Shown here: one piece after another, positions 9,837 to 18,048 of the stretch
How positions within the stretch are numbered: the first letter of the stretch is position 1
Layout: each line of letters starts with the position of its first letter
NCBI RefSeq assembly: GCF_000172155.1
Contig: NZ_ABIZ01000001.1
Coordinates: forward strand, 8,155,105 to 8,219,104
DNA length: 64,000 nucleotides
From: Verrucomicrobium spinosum DSM 4136 = JCM 18804
GTDB taxonomy: Bacteria > Verrucomicrobiota > Verrucomicrobiia > Verrucomicrobiales > Verrucomicrobiaceae
Direction: 5' to 3'
Made by a program: the position numbers and the translations under genes
Notes under the pieces: model-generated
What the model was told of the DNA's origin: nothing
Database searches by the model: none
What the model saw: the letters and a program-made list of their open reading frames with translations, nothing else

Positions 9837-12176
9837 TCAATCCTTGATCACCACACCCTGTGCCTGCCAGAGCGTCAGAGGAGCATCATCCGCACCGCGT
9901 TTGGCCAGCTCCTTCAGCACCTGGGCAGGCAGGTCGGGATTGCCCGACAGGGCCCGGTCCGCGGCTCCTTCTGGGAGCTTGAGGAGGTATTGGCGCAGTT
10001 CTTCCGCCTCGGGCGAGTCTGAGCCAAGCTGGGGGCTTTTGGCCACTTCTTCCAGCGAGTACTGGTCGCCCTCCAGCTCGCGGGTGTGTTTCAACAGGGC
10101 CTTGACCGGAGTCTGGCCATGCATGCGGGCGCAGGATTTCAGGTAATCACTATCTGTTTCCAGAAAAGCGGCCAGCACGGGACCAATGTCAGCGCCAGGT
10201 TTGGCGGCAGCTTGTTTCCATTTCTGAAAACCAGGTGCGAACTCCACGCTGGCGCTGGCGCTCACGGCGCGTTCGAGGATGACATCCAGAGGCATGTTAC
10301 GACGCGGCTCCATGCGCCAGAGACGCGGATAAACCTTCGCGATGATGCGCACGGCCTCCTCCGGGAGGCGGGGGTGATTGAGCAGATCTTGAACCTCGCT
10401 CGAGTGGTCGATGTATTTGTCCGAGGTAAGGTTCCACGAATCCTCAGGTGCGGCGGCGAGGCGGCGTGCCTCCTGGATCAAAAGAGCTGGAGGCGCGGAC
10501 AGGTTGTCCAATGCGAAACGACGCACGTACTTGTCCGCATCCTTGCCCAGCACCTCCAGGGTGGCAGCATCCCGGGAGGCCATGGCTAGAGCGCGCCGAA
10601 CGTCTGCCGAAGGGTCCTTTGCGAACTGCGACTGATGTTCGTGCAAATACGGAAACAGTTCACCGCGAGGTGCCTTGCCCAGGGCGGCCACACGGACGGC
10701 GGGACGCTCATCTGCGAGGTCTTTCTTCCAATCGCCCGCGTTCATGGCGACGCCTGGATCGGATGAAACAACCTCATCACCCTCATGCTGCACAGCCCAG
10801 GCGACCAGCTCCTCCTCCTTCGCGTTGCGGAGCTCCTTTACCCAGGCGGCGGTGACCGGAAGGTATCGCACAGCCCGGAGGCGGACGCGTTTTTCCGGGT
10901 CGTGCAGCAGGCGGCGGCGCTGGTCATCCGTCAGGGCGGGATGGGAGGCGCAGGCCCGTCGGACACTGGTTTCAGGATCCGCCACCAGCCCTTCCAGCAG
11001 GGGCGCGGCATGACGGCTCGCCGCCACCTGCTGGCGGACGCTCGCCTCCGGGTCGGTCGCCAGGGAGGCGGCCTCCTTTGCCGGCAGTTTAGGATGATGA
11101 ACCACCACACGACGCACCTCGGGTGCAGGATCGGTGGCGAGACGCACCACCCACTCCTGCGGCAGGCGCGAATGTCCCGCCGCGGCGGTTCTTTCGCTTA
11201 CGTCTTTGGCCGCGGCATGATCTGCCACCACACCGGCATCCGTCGTGGGATCCAGCCGCCAGTCCTGGTGCTTCAGGACCGGGGTGATGAAAGGGGGCCT
11301 GCCCGTGTCACAGACGGCGGCTATTTCCTCGATTCCCGCAGGCAGGCTTCCGGTGATTTTGAGCTTCTTGGCGACGGCGGCCTCCAGGGGAGCGCCCTCT
11401 TCATCGAGCCAGCGCACCTTGCCTTTATGCATCTCACGCCGGTACTGGTCGCCCTCTTCATCCTGCCAGCGCACGAGGGATTCATGCAGGACTTTCTCCG
11501 CCGTTCCCTTGCCAGTGGCGGAGTCCGCGTTGTAAAGGTACTCCACCTTCAGATCATCGGGGTGCATGGTGGAACGGTCCGTGATAATATAGGCACGGCT
11601 CTCAAAGACGGGGCCCCAAACCTCAAAGGACCAGTCATTGTAGTCCGCATGCACGAGGCCGCTGCAGCGCAGTGAACCCAGCACCACGAGCAACTGGCGG
11701 CTGAGGATGTGATGCGCGAGCACGTCTCCGGTCACCACCAGGCTGGCGGAGTCATCCAGATCACTCAGCACGCCCCGGACAATCAGGTTGCCCCGCACGA
11801 CCAGGTTGAGGTTGTTCCTGAAACCGCTGTCCACGATGAGATCCCCCTCGTGCATGTACCAGTCCCCCTCAAAGCTGTCTGCCAGATGTGAAGCATCCCC
11901 GCGGCCCCCGGGAAACAACTTGAGCAGGGCCTGCCTGGCCTCGGGAGGGAACGGCTGGAAACGCGCGGCGAGATCACGGGTCTGGACTGGAGCAGGCATG
12001 GAGATGCTGGGGGAGGCGGCAGTCGCTGGATGGGGATGCAGCAGGGCATCCAGCACCGCCACCCCCACGGCACACGCGCACACCCGGGCCAGGACGGTCT
12101 TGAGGACGGGACGAAATGCCGGGTCAGGGCGGAGCACCCCGTGGTCGGGCTTGAAGGTGGGAAGCGGACAGAACAT
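9837..12176 (-). CDS. exported beta-helix / leucine-rich-variant repeat protein
   Basis: This 779-residue protein has a signal-like segment (VLARVCACAVGVAVLDALL, residues 29-47). Residues ~85-190 form short repeated hydrophobic strands (GDLIVDSGFRNNLNLVVRGN, then LIVRGV, LVVTGDVL, LVVLGSLRCSG) of the kind found in bactofilin-like right-handed beta-helices. After a linker with two RWQDEEG/RWLDEEG motifs, residues ~310-650 hold LRV/HEAT-like repeats of the form LATDPxPxVRxxVxxHPxLP. LRV repeats are alpha/alpha solenoids usually used for binding. It follows the cyclase gene by 54 bases on the same strand and is probably co-transcribed. I see no enzyme motif. A beta-helix joined to an LRV solenoid is an unusual combination. 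Confidence 0.65.
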   Translation of the reverse strand: MFCPLPTFKPDHGVLRPDPAFRPVLKTVLARVCACAVGVAVLDALLHPHPATAASPSISMPAPVQTRDLAARFQPFPPEARQALLKLFPGGRGDASHLADSFEGDWYMHEGDLIVDSGFRNNLNLVVRGNLIVRGVLSDLDDSASLVVTGDVLAHHILSRQLLVVLGSLRCSGLVHADYNDWSFEVWGPVFESRAYIITDRSTMHPDDLKVEYLYNADSATGKGTAEKVLHESLVRWQDEEGDQYRREMHKGKVRWLDEEGAPLEAAVAKKLKITGSLPAGIEEIAAVCDTGRPPFITPVLKHQDWRLDPTTDAGVVADHAAAKDVSERTAAAGHSRLPQEWVVRLATDPAPEVRRVVVHHPKLPAKEAASLATDPEASVRQQVAASRHAAPLLEGLVADPETSVRRACASHPALTDDQRRRLLHDPEKRVRLRAVRYLPVTAAWVKELRNAKEEELVAWAVQHEGDEVVSSDPGVAMNAGDWKKDLADERPAVRVAALGKAPRGELFPYLHEHQSQFAKDPSADVRRALAMASRDAATLEVLGKDADKYVRRFALDNLSAPPALLIQEARRLAAAPEDSWNLTSDKYIDHSSEVQDLLNHPRLPEEAVRIIAKVYPRLWRMEPRRNMPLDVILERAVSASASVEFAPGFQKWKQAAAKPGADIGPVLAAFLETDSDYLKSCARMHGQTPVKALLKHTRELEGDQYSLEEVAKSPQLGSDSPEAEELRQYLLKLPEGAADRALSGNPDLPAQVLKELAKRGADDAPLTLWQAQGVVIKD

Positions 12177-12230
12177 GGTTTACCCCCTTCATGTCAAAAC
12201 CCGCTGAAGTTGTGACAGGCGGACTGACAC

Positions 12231-13517
12231 CTACACCGGGGCAAACACGCGCACGCTGGCGTGACGCCCTTTCACCGTGGTCTCAGTAATCTCCTTGAAC
12301 TTCAGCTCCGAACCGGCCCGGTCCCGGGTGTCGCTGGAGAGCAGGATGTCCTCGTCATGCTTCTTGGTGAGCTGCTCGATGCGTGCGGCGAGGTTCACAG
12401 TGTCGCCAATCGCCGTGTACTCCCGCCGGTGCGGCGCGCCGATGCTGCCGATCACGGCCATGCCGGTGTGCAAGCCCACCCCCATGCGCAGTTCAGGCTC
12501 CCCGCGGGAGGTTCGACGGTGGTTGATCTCCACCAATGCGGCCTTCATGGCGAGGGCGCATCGCACCGCTCGCTCGGCATGGTTGGGCGTTGCCAGCGGC
12601 GCGCCAAAGTAGGCCATCATGCCATCGCCGATATACTTGTCCAAGGTGCCGCCATGCTCGAAGACGAGGTGCACCATGTGCTCGAAGTACTGGTTGAGCA
12701 GCTTCACGATCTCATGCGTGTCCAGCCGCTCGGAGAGGGTGGTGAAGTCCCGGAGGTCACTGAAGAGGACGGTCACCTCGCTCCACTGACCGTCGCTAAG
12801 GCCGGAAGAGCCCTTTTCGATCTCAATGGCCACTTGAGGAGAAAAGTAACGGCCCAGTCGCTCCCGCCGCACCTGCTCCTGATAGAGCGCCTCGATGGCT
12901 GCCAGACGGTTGCGTCTGGCAAAGTCGCACATGGCTGCTGCCACGAGGATCACCACCATGCCCCCCAGGGTGCCGAACGGCCCTTCTCCCGCCGCGCGAT
13001 GCAAAATAAACTGCAGGGAGGCGGCCAGAATTCCCGAGAGGTAAATCTGCCAGCGCTCCAGGGAACTGGCGGCCAGCATGATGAGCGAGACAAAGATCCC
13101 GATGGTAAAGTTCCCCGCAATGCGAGGATCGGCCGGCATGGTGGCGATGAGATTCCACTGGCAGAAAAACACCATCGGCATGTCCAGGAACGGCACCGCC
13201 AGGCTGCCCAGGCGTCCTATCCGTGGTGAAAAGAAGGTGCCCACCAGCAGCGCCAGTACGATTGCCCAGTAGGCCAGCAGTATGGAGAACGTAGAAGCGC
13301 GGCCCTCAACCAACCACTGCATGCCATGGAGCCACAGTTCCAGCACCAAGAATCCCGTCACGGCCACCAGGCGGTACCAGTGAAAGGAGCGCGCATTCTT
13401 GAGCTGCTCCTGGCGCAACACCCGCAGGTAGGCCCCGCCCTCGATCGGCCCCACGCCAGTGTCTATGGCGATGTTGCTAGACTCAGCTGCTTGCGTCGTG
13501 CTCGCTTGTTCAGCCAT
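12231..13517 (-). CDS. membrane-anchored class III adenylate cyclase
   Basis: This 428-residue protein has six predicted membrane helices within residues ~45-205, followed by a class III cyclase domain at ~225-410. The two metal-binding Asp residues are in FSDLRDFT and DKYIGDG. The transition-state Asn/Arg are in GDTVNLAARIE. The Lys of DKYIGD and the Asp of AIGDTVN are the pair that selects adenine, so ATP to cAMP is the likely reaction. A short helical linker containing LGRYFSPQVA joins the membrane part to the catalytic part, as in many bacterial cyclases. The sensory signal is unknown. The next gene downstream, 54 bases away, encodes the beta-helix/LRV protein. Confidence 0.9.
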   Translation of the reverse strand: MAEQASTTQAAESSNIAIDTGVGPIEGGAYLRVLRQEQLKNARSFHWYRLVAVTGFLVLELWLHGMQWLVEGRASTFSILLAYWAIVLALLVGTFFSPRIGRLGSLAVPFLDMPMVFFCQWNLIATMPADPRIAGNFTIGIFVSLIMLAASSLERWQIYLSGILAASLQFILHRAAGEGPFGTLGGMVVILVAAAMCDFARRNRLAAIEALYQEQVRRERLGRYFSPQVAIEIEKGSSGLSDGQWSEVTVLFSDLRDFTTLSERLDTHEIVKLLNQYFEHMVHLVFEHGGTLDKYIGDGMMAYFGAPLATPNHAERAVRCALAMKAALVEINHRRTSRGEPELRMGVGLHTGMAVIGSIGAPHRREYTAIGDTVNLAARIEQLTKKHDEDILLSSDTRDRAGSELKFKEITETTVKGRHASVRVFAPV

Positions 13518-13636
13518 GGTCAGGTGTTGCAGTGCCAGTTCCCATCGTCTTCAATCGTTCAGAGCCCGCCGGCCCCATGACCGTAGGAACAACAGAATCG
13601 CCGCTACCGCCGATTCTTCCATCAAACAGAAGCAGG

Positions 13637-14269
13637 ATGTTGAAGCAAGACTTCTTTCAGAGGGATGTGCTGACGGTCGCCCGCGAGCTCGTCGGCATGG
13701 AGCTGGTATGGCATGGGTGCAGCGGCATCATTGTGGAGACAGAGGCCTACGCGGAGGTGGGCGATGCGGCCAGTCACACGGCCAGCCGCCCCAGCGCCCG
13801 GGAGTTTATGCGGGTGATGGAGCCGGGAACGGCCTACGTGTACTTCAATTATGGGATGTACTGGCTCTTCAATCTGCTGGTGAAGGGAGGCCCTCAGAAC
13901 GGCTTGATCCTCATCCGCGCCCTGGAACCTCGCGAGGGGCAGGCTGAAATGCGCCAGCGTCGGGGTCGGGAGCACCCGGGGGAACTCTGCTCCGGTCCGG
14001 GGAAGCTCACCCTGGCCCTGGGCATCAGGGGCTCGGATCATGGCACCCCCATGACGGGCGCAGGTCGGCCGGGGGGCGTCGGGCTACGGGTCCCCGCTGT
14101 CCCATTGGCACCGGGGCAGGTGGTGGCGGAGGACATTCGCGTGGGGATCAGGAAGGCGGTGGACTTCAAATGGCGATTCGTGGCCGTCGGGCATGCGCAT
14201 GTGAGCGTGCCTCTTGGAAAGGTGAAAGTGCCGGGGGCGACGTCCAGGAAAAGGGCAGGCCGCAAATAG
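13637..14269 (+). CDS. DNA-3-methyladenine glycosylase (AAG/MPG family)
   Basis: A 210-residue protein that removes alkylated purines from DNA to start base-excision repair. The family pattern is clear: FFQRDVLTVARELVG at the N-terminus, catalytic Glu in VETEAYAEVGDAASHT, YVYFNYGMYWLFN, then LCSGPGKLTLALGI in the DNA-binding and catalytic pocket. An upstream ATG at 13577 is in frame, but family members normally start just before the FFxRDxLxVAxELVG segment, so I use ATG 13637. The Lys/Arg-rich end after PLGKVKV is a species-specific tail. Divergent from the cyclase gene, 119 bases between starts. Confidence 0.9.
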   Translation: MLKQDFFQRDVLTVARELVGMELVWHGCSGIIVETEAYAEVGDAASHTASRPSAREFMRVMEPGTAYVYFNYGMYWLFNLLVKGGPQNGLILIRALEPREGQAEMRQRRGREHPGELCSGPGKLTLALGIRGSDHGTPMTGAGRPGGVGLRVPAVPLAPGQVVAEDIRVGIRKAVDFKWRFVAVGHAHVSVPLGKVKVPGATSRKRAGRK

Positions 14270-14346
14270 TAACCGCCGGTCCGGAACCAAGCCCGGAACG
14301 GCGGCAGAGAAAGGCAAAGGGGAAGGCGTTGCGCTTCCCGCTGGCC

Positions 14347-14559
14347 TTACTTCTTCTTGGCGGGCTTGGCCGCATCGGCTTCGCAGCATTCGCCGCCCTT
14401 CTTGGCCTTCGCTTTGTCGGTGGAGGCGCAGCATGCCTTCTGAGCGGCGGCGGGCTTCTTGGAGTCACAGCAGGCGCTGCAGTCCTTCTTCTTCATGGAG
14501 GCGCAGGAGGCGAGGCTCAGCGTGGCCACAGCGGCGGCAAGGGAAAGAACACGGATCAT
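14347..14559 (-). CDS. Cys-rich small lipoprotein
   Basis: This 70-residue lipoprotein has the signal MIRVLSLAAAVATLSLASC with lipobox LASC. The mature part is Lys/Ala-rich with CxxCC, CC and CC clusters (DCSACC, KACC, GECC) and a KPAKKK end, so after lipidation seven further cysteines remain. This suggests metal or redox chemistry at the cell envelope, but no named family is recognised. A second small lipoprotein with a nearly identical signal (LTLASCAS) lies 220 bases upstream on the same strand, with an apparent terminator between them. Confidence 0.75.
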   Translation of the reverse strand: MIRVLSLAAAVATLSLASCASMKKKDCSACCDSKKPAAAQKACCASTDKAKAKKGGECCEADAAKPAKKK

Positions 14560-14606
14560 AATGGCTTGGTTGGTGGATGGTTGGTGAGTTGGTATTTTTT
14601 TATCGG

Positions 14607-14648
14607 GGTCTGAGTGTCTCAGACCAGCAACTTAACAAAGCTGTTAAG
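14607..14648. promoter_or_regulatory. pair of short palindromes upstream of Cys-rich lipoprotein
   Basis: GGTCTGAG-tgt-CTCAGACC at 14607-14625 and CTTAAC-aaagct-GTTAAG at 14631-14648 lie 50-90 bases upstream of the minus-strand ATG at 14559. No U-tract follows the first on either strand in the terminator orientation, so an operator or 5' leader hairpin is more likely. Confidence 0.35.
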
Positions 14649-14726
14649 AAGCCTCTCATGAGACGTTTCAGGTACCGCAATTATTCCACTGTGTGGACAC
14701 ATTTTGTCCAGAACCTTGAAACAAAA

Positions 14727-14754
14727 AGGCGCGTTGGGTTGCCCCACCGCGCCT
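14727..14754 (-). terminator. intrinsic terminator of small lipoprotein gene
   Basis: On the minus strand, AGGCGCG...CGCGCCT (7-bp perfect outer stem, with inner TGGG/CCCA pairing) is followed by TTTTTG. It lies 24 bases past the stop of the gene at 14779-14901. Confidence 0.75.
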
Positions 14755-14778
14755 GATCAAAGGGCTAAACAAGCTGGA

Positions 14779-14901
14779 TTACTTGCCGCTGTGCACGCCC
14801 ATGTCCACAGGAGCGGGAGCAGGAGCGGGCTTCTTGGAAGCGCAGGAAGCCAGGGTAAGAGCGGCGGTGGCCAGCACGAGGGCGACGAGAGTGGATTTCA
14901 T
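14779..14901 (-). CDS. entericidin-size lipoprotein
   Basis: This 40-residue lipoprotein has the signal MKSTLVALVLATAALTLASC with lipobox LASC and a short mature part ASKKPAPAPAPVDMGVHSGK. It resembles entericidin-like or other tiny Pro/Ala-rich envelope lipoproteins but has no assigned function. The open frame extends upstream to 15000 but those residues are not signal-like; ATG 14901 places the signal at the N-terminus. An intrinsic terminator follows it directly. Confidence 0.7.
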   Translation of the reverse strand: MKSTLVALVLATAALTLASCASKKPAPAPAPVDMGVHSGK

Positions 14902-15160
14902 GGTGATGATTTTGTTGGGGTCGTTGGTGGTACTGTTTTGCGATGCAGGTTTTCGCCATGCACCGCGCGGCGATATAACGTGAACTATTGCTTTTGCCAA
15001 CTAGAAAGCAAGATCGCTGTGGGGAACAGGAAGTCGCATCTTTTCGAGGGCAACATCAACGCTTCGCGAATGCCGGGCGGCACGGTTGTCTTTTTCGGGG
15101 CAGAGAGGTGTTACATTTCGGAGGATTTGCATCCGGGACACAGTTGTGATAGGTGTTCAG

Positions 15161-17383
15161 GTGAGCAGCCCGTTTCAACTCAACTCGCACTACTCGCCCG
15201 AAGGAGACCAGGGCCAGGCCATCGCCAAGCTGGTGAAATCCGTCCGCGCTGGCAACCGGCACCAGACCCTCCTGGGGGTGACGGGATCGGGCAAGACCTT
15301 CACGATGGCCAACATCATCGCGCAGATCGGCAAACCGGCGTTGATCATGTCGCACAACAAGACGCTGGCGGCGCAGCTCTACTCGGAGTTCAAGAACTTC
15401 TTCCCCCACAACGCGGTCGAGTACTTCGTCAGTTACTTCGACTACTACCAGCCCGAGGCCTACATCGCACGCTCGGACACCTACATCGAGAAAGACTCCA
15501 GCATCAACGAGGAGATCGAGCGGATGCGCCTCTCCACCATGGGTGCTCTGCTCACGCGCAAGGATGTCATTGTCGTAGCCAGCGTCTCCTGCATCTACGG
15601 CTTGGGCTCGCCCGAGGACTATGAGGGCATGATGCTGCCCTTGAAGGTGGGCGATGTGATCACCCGCGAGAGCTTCCTCACCCGCCTGGTGGACATGCTC
15701 TATGAGCGCAATGACATTGCCTTCGGCCGCGGCAAGTTCCGGGCCAGGGGTGACGTCATCGAGGTCTTCCCTGCCTACCTGGAGGATGAGGCCATTCGCG
15801 TGGAGTTCTTCGGCGATGAGATCGACCGCATGAGCGTCTTTAATCCACTCACTGGCACGGCTACTGGTCAGCTGCCGGGTTACACCTTTTACCCTGCCAA
15901 GCAGTTCGTCACACCGGCAGACAAGCTGCGACGCGCCATCAAGGCCATCCGCGAGGAGCTGGACGCCCGCATCGCAGAGTTCGAGCAGCAGGGCAAGCTG
16001 CTGGAAGCCCAGCGGCTGCGCATGCGCACCGAGTATGACATCGAGATGATGCAGGAGATGGGCTTCTGCCAGGGAATTGAAAACTACAGCCGCCACCTGG
16101 CTTCCCGCGAACCCGGCAGCACCCCGGGCACCCTGCTGAGCTTCTTCCGCGATGACTTCATGCTCTTCCTGGATGAGAGCCATGTCACCGTGCCGCAGAT
16201 CGGTGGCATGTACGAGGGCGACCGCTCCCGCAAGACGGTGCTGGTAGAGCACGGCTTCCGCCTGCCCAGCGCCATGGACAACCGGCCGCTGAAGTTCCCG
16301 GAGTTCATGAAGAAGATGCACCAGATCGTGTACGTGAGCGCCACGCCCGCCACGTTCGAGGTGGAGAACAGCATCGTGGGCAACACCGGCTACATCCCGC
16401 ACAAGCGCGAACGCATCGGCGAGGAAGAGGGAGTGCCCGCCATGGTCCCGGGTTCGAGGTCCAAACCCATCGTCCGCATTTCCGGCAGCGCCGAGCCTTT
16501 GGAGAAGTTCGACGTCACCACGAAGGGCCGCCATCTCATCGTGGAGCAGATCATCCGCCCAACCGGGCTGCTGGACCCCATCGTCACCATGCGCCCGCTC
16601 AAGGGCCAGATTGACGAGACCATCGAGCTCTGCCGCCAGCGCATCGAGAAGAATGAGCGGGTCCTGGTGACCACCCTGACCAAGCGCACCGCCGAGGATC
16701 TCACCGACTACCTGCGGAACCTGGACCTGAAGGTTCGATACCTGCACAGTGAGATCGACGCCATCGAGCGTGTGGAGATTCTGCGCGCCCTGCGTGCCGG
16801 GGAGTTCGACATCCTCGTGGGCATCAACCTCCTGCGGGAAGGCCTCGACCTTCCCGAGGTGAGCCTTGTGTGCATCCTGGATGCGGACAAGGAAGGCTTC
16901 CTGCGCAGCGAGACCTCGCTGCTGCAGACGGCCGGACGCGCCGCCCGGCATGTGAACGGAGAGGTGGTGCTCTTTGCCGACCAGATCACGCAGAGCATCC
17001 AGGCCCTGATCAACATCAGCGCCTACCGCCGCGAACGGCAGGAAGATCACAACGAGAAGCACGGCATCACCCCGCAGACCGTGCAGCGCGCCGTGCAGGA
17101 GAGCCTGCACACCTACCAGGCCGGACGGAATGTGGAGGAAAGCATGGTCCGGGATGAGGCCGGGGGCTATGCCGTAACCGAGGTCATCCGCGAACTGGAA
17201 TCCGAGATGGCCGAGGCCGCCGTGAAGCTCGAGTACGAACGTGCCGCCCTGCTCCGTGACCAGATACGCGAGCTCAAGAAACAAGCGGGCATTGAAGACA
17301 CCGGCATGATGCCCGCGCAGAAGAAAGTGAAGTATGGGGTGAAAAAAGGGTCAAGGGAGAAGGGAAAAGGGAAGAGGGGGTAG
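15161..17383 (+). CDS. uvrB: excinuclease ABC subunit B
   Basis: UvrB verifies lesions with UvrA and recruits UvrC in nucleotide-excision repair. The 740 residues include Walker A GVTGSGKTFT, the beta-hairpin region YFVSYFDYYQPEAYIARSDT, DESHVTVPQIGGMYEGD, helicase motifs VYVSATPATFE, GINLLREGLDLPEVS and QTAGRAARHVNGEV, and a C-terminal UVR coiled-coil (LEYERAALLRDQIRELKK) that contacts UvrC. I use GTG 15161 because family members begin just before SPFxLxSxYxPxGDQxxAI; the frame is open back to TTG 15086 and includes another GTG at 15146. The basic tail after GMMPAQKKVKYG is extra. Length is otherwise normal. No other uvr gene lies nearby. Confidence 0.95.
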   Translation: MSSPFQLNSHYSPEGDQGQAIAKLVKSVRAGNRHQTLLGVTGSGKTFTMANIIAQIGKPALIMSHNKTLAAQLYSEFKNFFPHNAVEYFVSYFDYYQPEAYIARSDTYIEKDSSINEEIERMRLSTMGALLTRKDVIVVASVSCIYGLGSPEDYEGMMLPLKVGDVITRESFLTRLVDMLYERNDIAFGRGKFRARGDVIEVFPAYLEDEAIRVEFFGDEIDRMSVFNPLTGTATGQLPGYTFYPAKQFVTPADKLRRAIKAIREELDARIAEFEQQGKLLEAQRLRMRTEYDIEMMQEMGFCQGIENYSRHLASREPGSTPGTLLSFFRDDFMLFLDESHVTVPQIGGMYEGDRSRKTVLVEHGFRLPSAMDNRPLKFPEFMKKMHQIVYVSATPATFEVENSIVGNTGYIPHKRERIGEEEGVPAMVPGSRSKPIVRISGSAEPLEKFDVTTKGRHLIVEQIIRPTGLLDPIVTMRPLKGQIDETIELCRQRIEKNERVLVTTLTKRTAEDLTDYLRNLDLKVRYLHSEIDAIERVEILRALRAGEFDILVGINLLREGLDLPEVSLVCILDADKEGFLRSETSLLQTAGRAARHVNGEVVLFADQITQSIQALINISAYRRERQEDHNEKHGITPQTVQRAVQESLHTYQAGRNVEESMVRDEAGGYAVTEVIRELESEMAEAAVKLEYERAALLRDQIRELKKQAGIEDTGMMPAQKKVKYGVKKGSREKGKGKRG

Positions 17384-17546
17384 GTCGGTGAGTCAGTGGG
17401 CAGTGCGTCAGTGCGTCAGTGGGTCAAGGTGTTGGGGGCGGGGTGGCGCGGGGTACCAGGCATCGGCCTGCGGATGTTTGATGGGGGCGGAGGGGTCAGG
17501 TTCGAGGAAACTTGTTGCCGAGCAGGCAGTCGTGGAAGATGCGACC

Positions 17547-17621
17547 CTGACCGCATGAATGCGGAACTCCAACCCTCTCCGTCCCCGCCGCTGGGTTGGA
17601 GTTCCGCGTTTACGCGGGTCA
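17547..17621. repeat. cruciform palindrome, copy A
   Basis: Outer arms CTGACC/GGTCAG enclose CCGCATgaATGCGG, then GAACTCCAACCC, a loop of about 20 bases, GGGTTGGAGTTC and CCGCGTttACGCGG. The inner arms are perfect 12-base complements and each end carries its own small hairpin, so a four-hairpin or cruciform form is possible. Confidence 0.8.
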
Positions 17622-17670
17622 GGAAGTCTGGGTTGGCGCGATGGCGCTGGTCGAGCGCTTGGGTGGCAGG

Positions 17671-17730
17671 ATATCACAAGAGGCGCCAAAGCGGCGGTTC
17701 CCGCACGCACTCCAAAGACGCTGCGCGTCC
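17671..17730 (+). repeat. dispersed AAAGCGG element
   Basis: Begins ATATCACAAGAGGCGCCAAA and contains GCACGCACTCCAAAGACGCT. It shares about four-fifths of its bases with the copy at 9651-9711. Confidence 0.7.
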
Positions 17731-17821
17731 AGATATTGGAGGCGTATGGGTTCGAGGTGATTCTTTTGGGTCTGCGATGTCGAAGGGTGCATGTAAAGAG
17801 AGCCTTGGGGAGGATGCGTTC

Positions 17822-17899
17822 CTGAGCCGACTGAAGTCGGTACTCCAACCCTCTCCGTTCCCGCTGGCAGGGTTGGAGTTCCGCGTTTACGCGAGTCAG
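17822..17899. repeat. cruciform palindrome, copy B
   Basis: Same plan as copy A: CTGAG, CCGACTgaAGTCGG, TACTCCAACCC, loop, GGGTTGGAGTTC, CGCGTttACGCG, AGTCAG. The left hairpin differs in sequence from copy A but keeps its own palindrome, which indicates conserved structure rather than conserved sequence. Confidence 0.8.
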
Positions 17900-17986
17900 T
17901 TCGCGAGCCCCTGAGATTGCAAGAATTCGCCCTCCACAACGCCATCACACCTGTGATGTCATTCCGCCGTATGACATGATCGAAGC

Positions 17987-18014
17987 GGGTTGGAGTACCG
18001 ACTTTAGTCGGCAG
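17987..18014. repeat. cruciform palindrome, half copy C
   Basis: GGGTTGGAGTA is followed by CCGACTttAGTCGG, equal to one arm plus end hairpin of copy B in inverse orientation. The other half is missing. Confidence 0.65.
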
Positions 18015-18048
18015 AAGCTTCGCAGTCGGTTCAATGAATCAAATAACC

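Larger units (their letters stand above)
17384..18048. other. repeat-rich intergenic region
   Basis: These 665 bases between uvrB and the converging secreted-protein gene hold no credible gene. They contain two full cruciform palindromes, one half copy and one dispersed AAAGCGG element, each listed separately. Confidence 0.65.

Noticed and set aside
14607-14625. GGTCTGAG-tgt-CTCAGACC as a terminator
   Set aside because: The T-run lies on the wrong side for plus-strand reading, and minus-strand reading gives an A-run; regulatory hairpin is likelier.
15056-17284. 742-codon open frame antisense to uvrB
   Set aside because: It mirrors a certain uvrB gene, is full of His/Gln/Leu/Val typical of antisense of GC-rich codons, and shows no domain.
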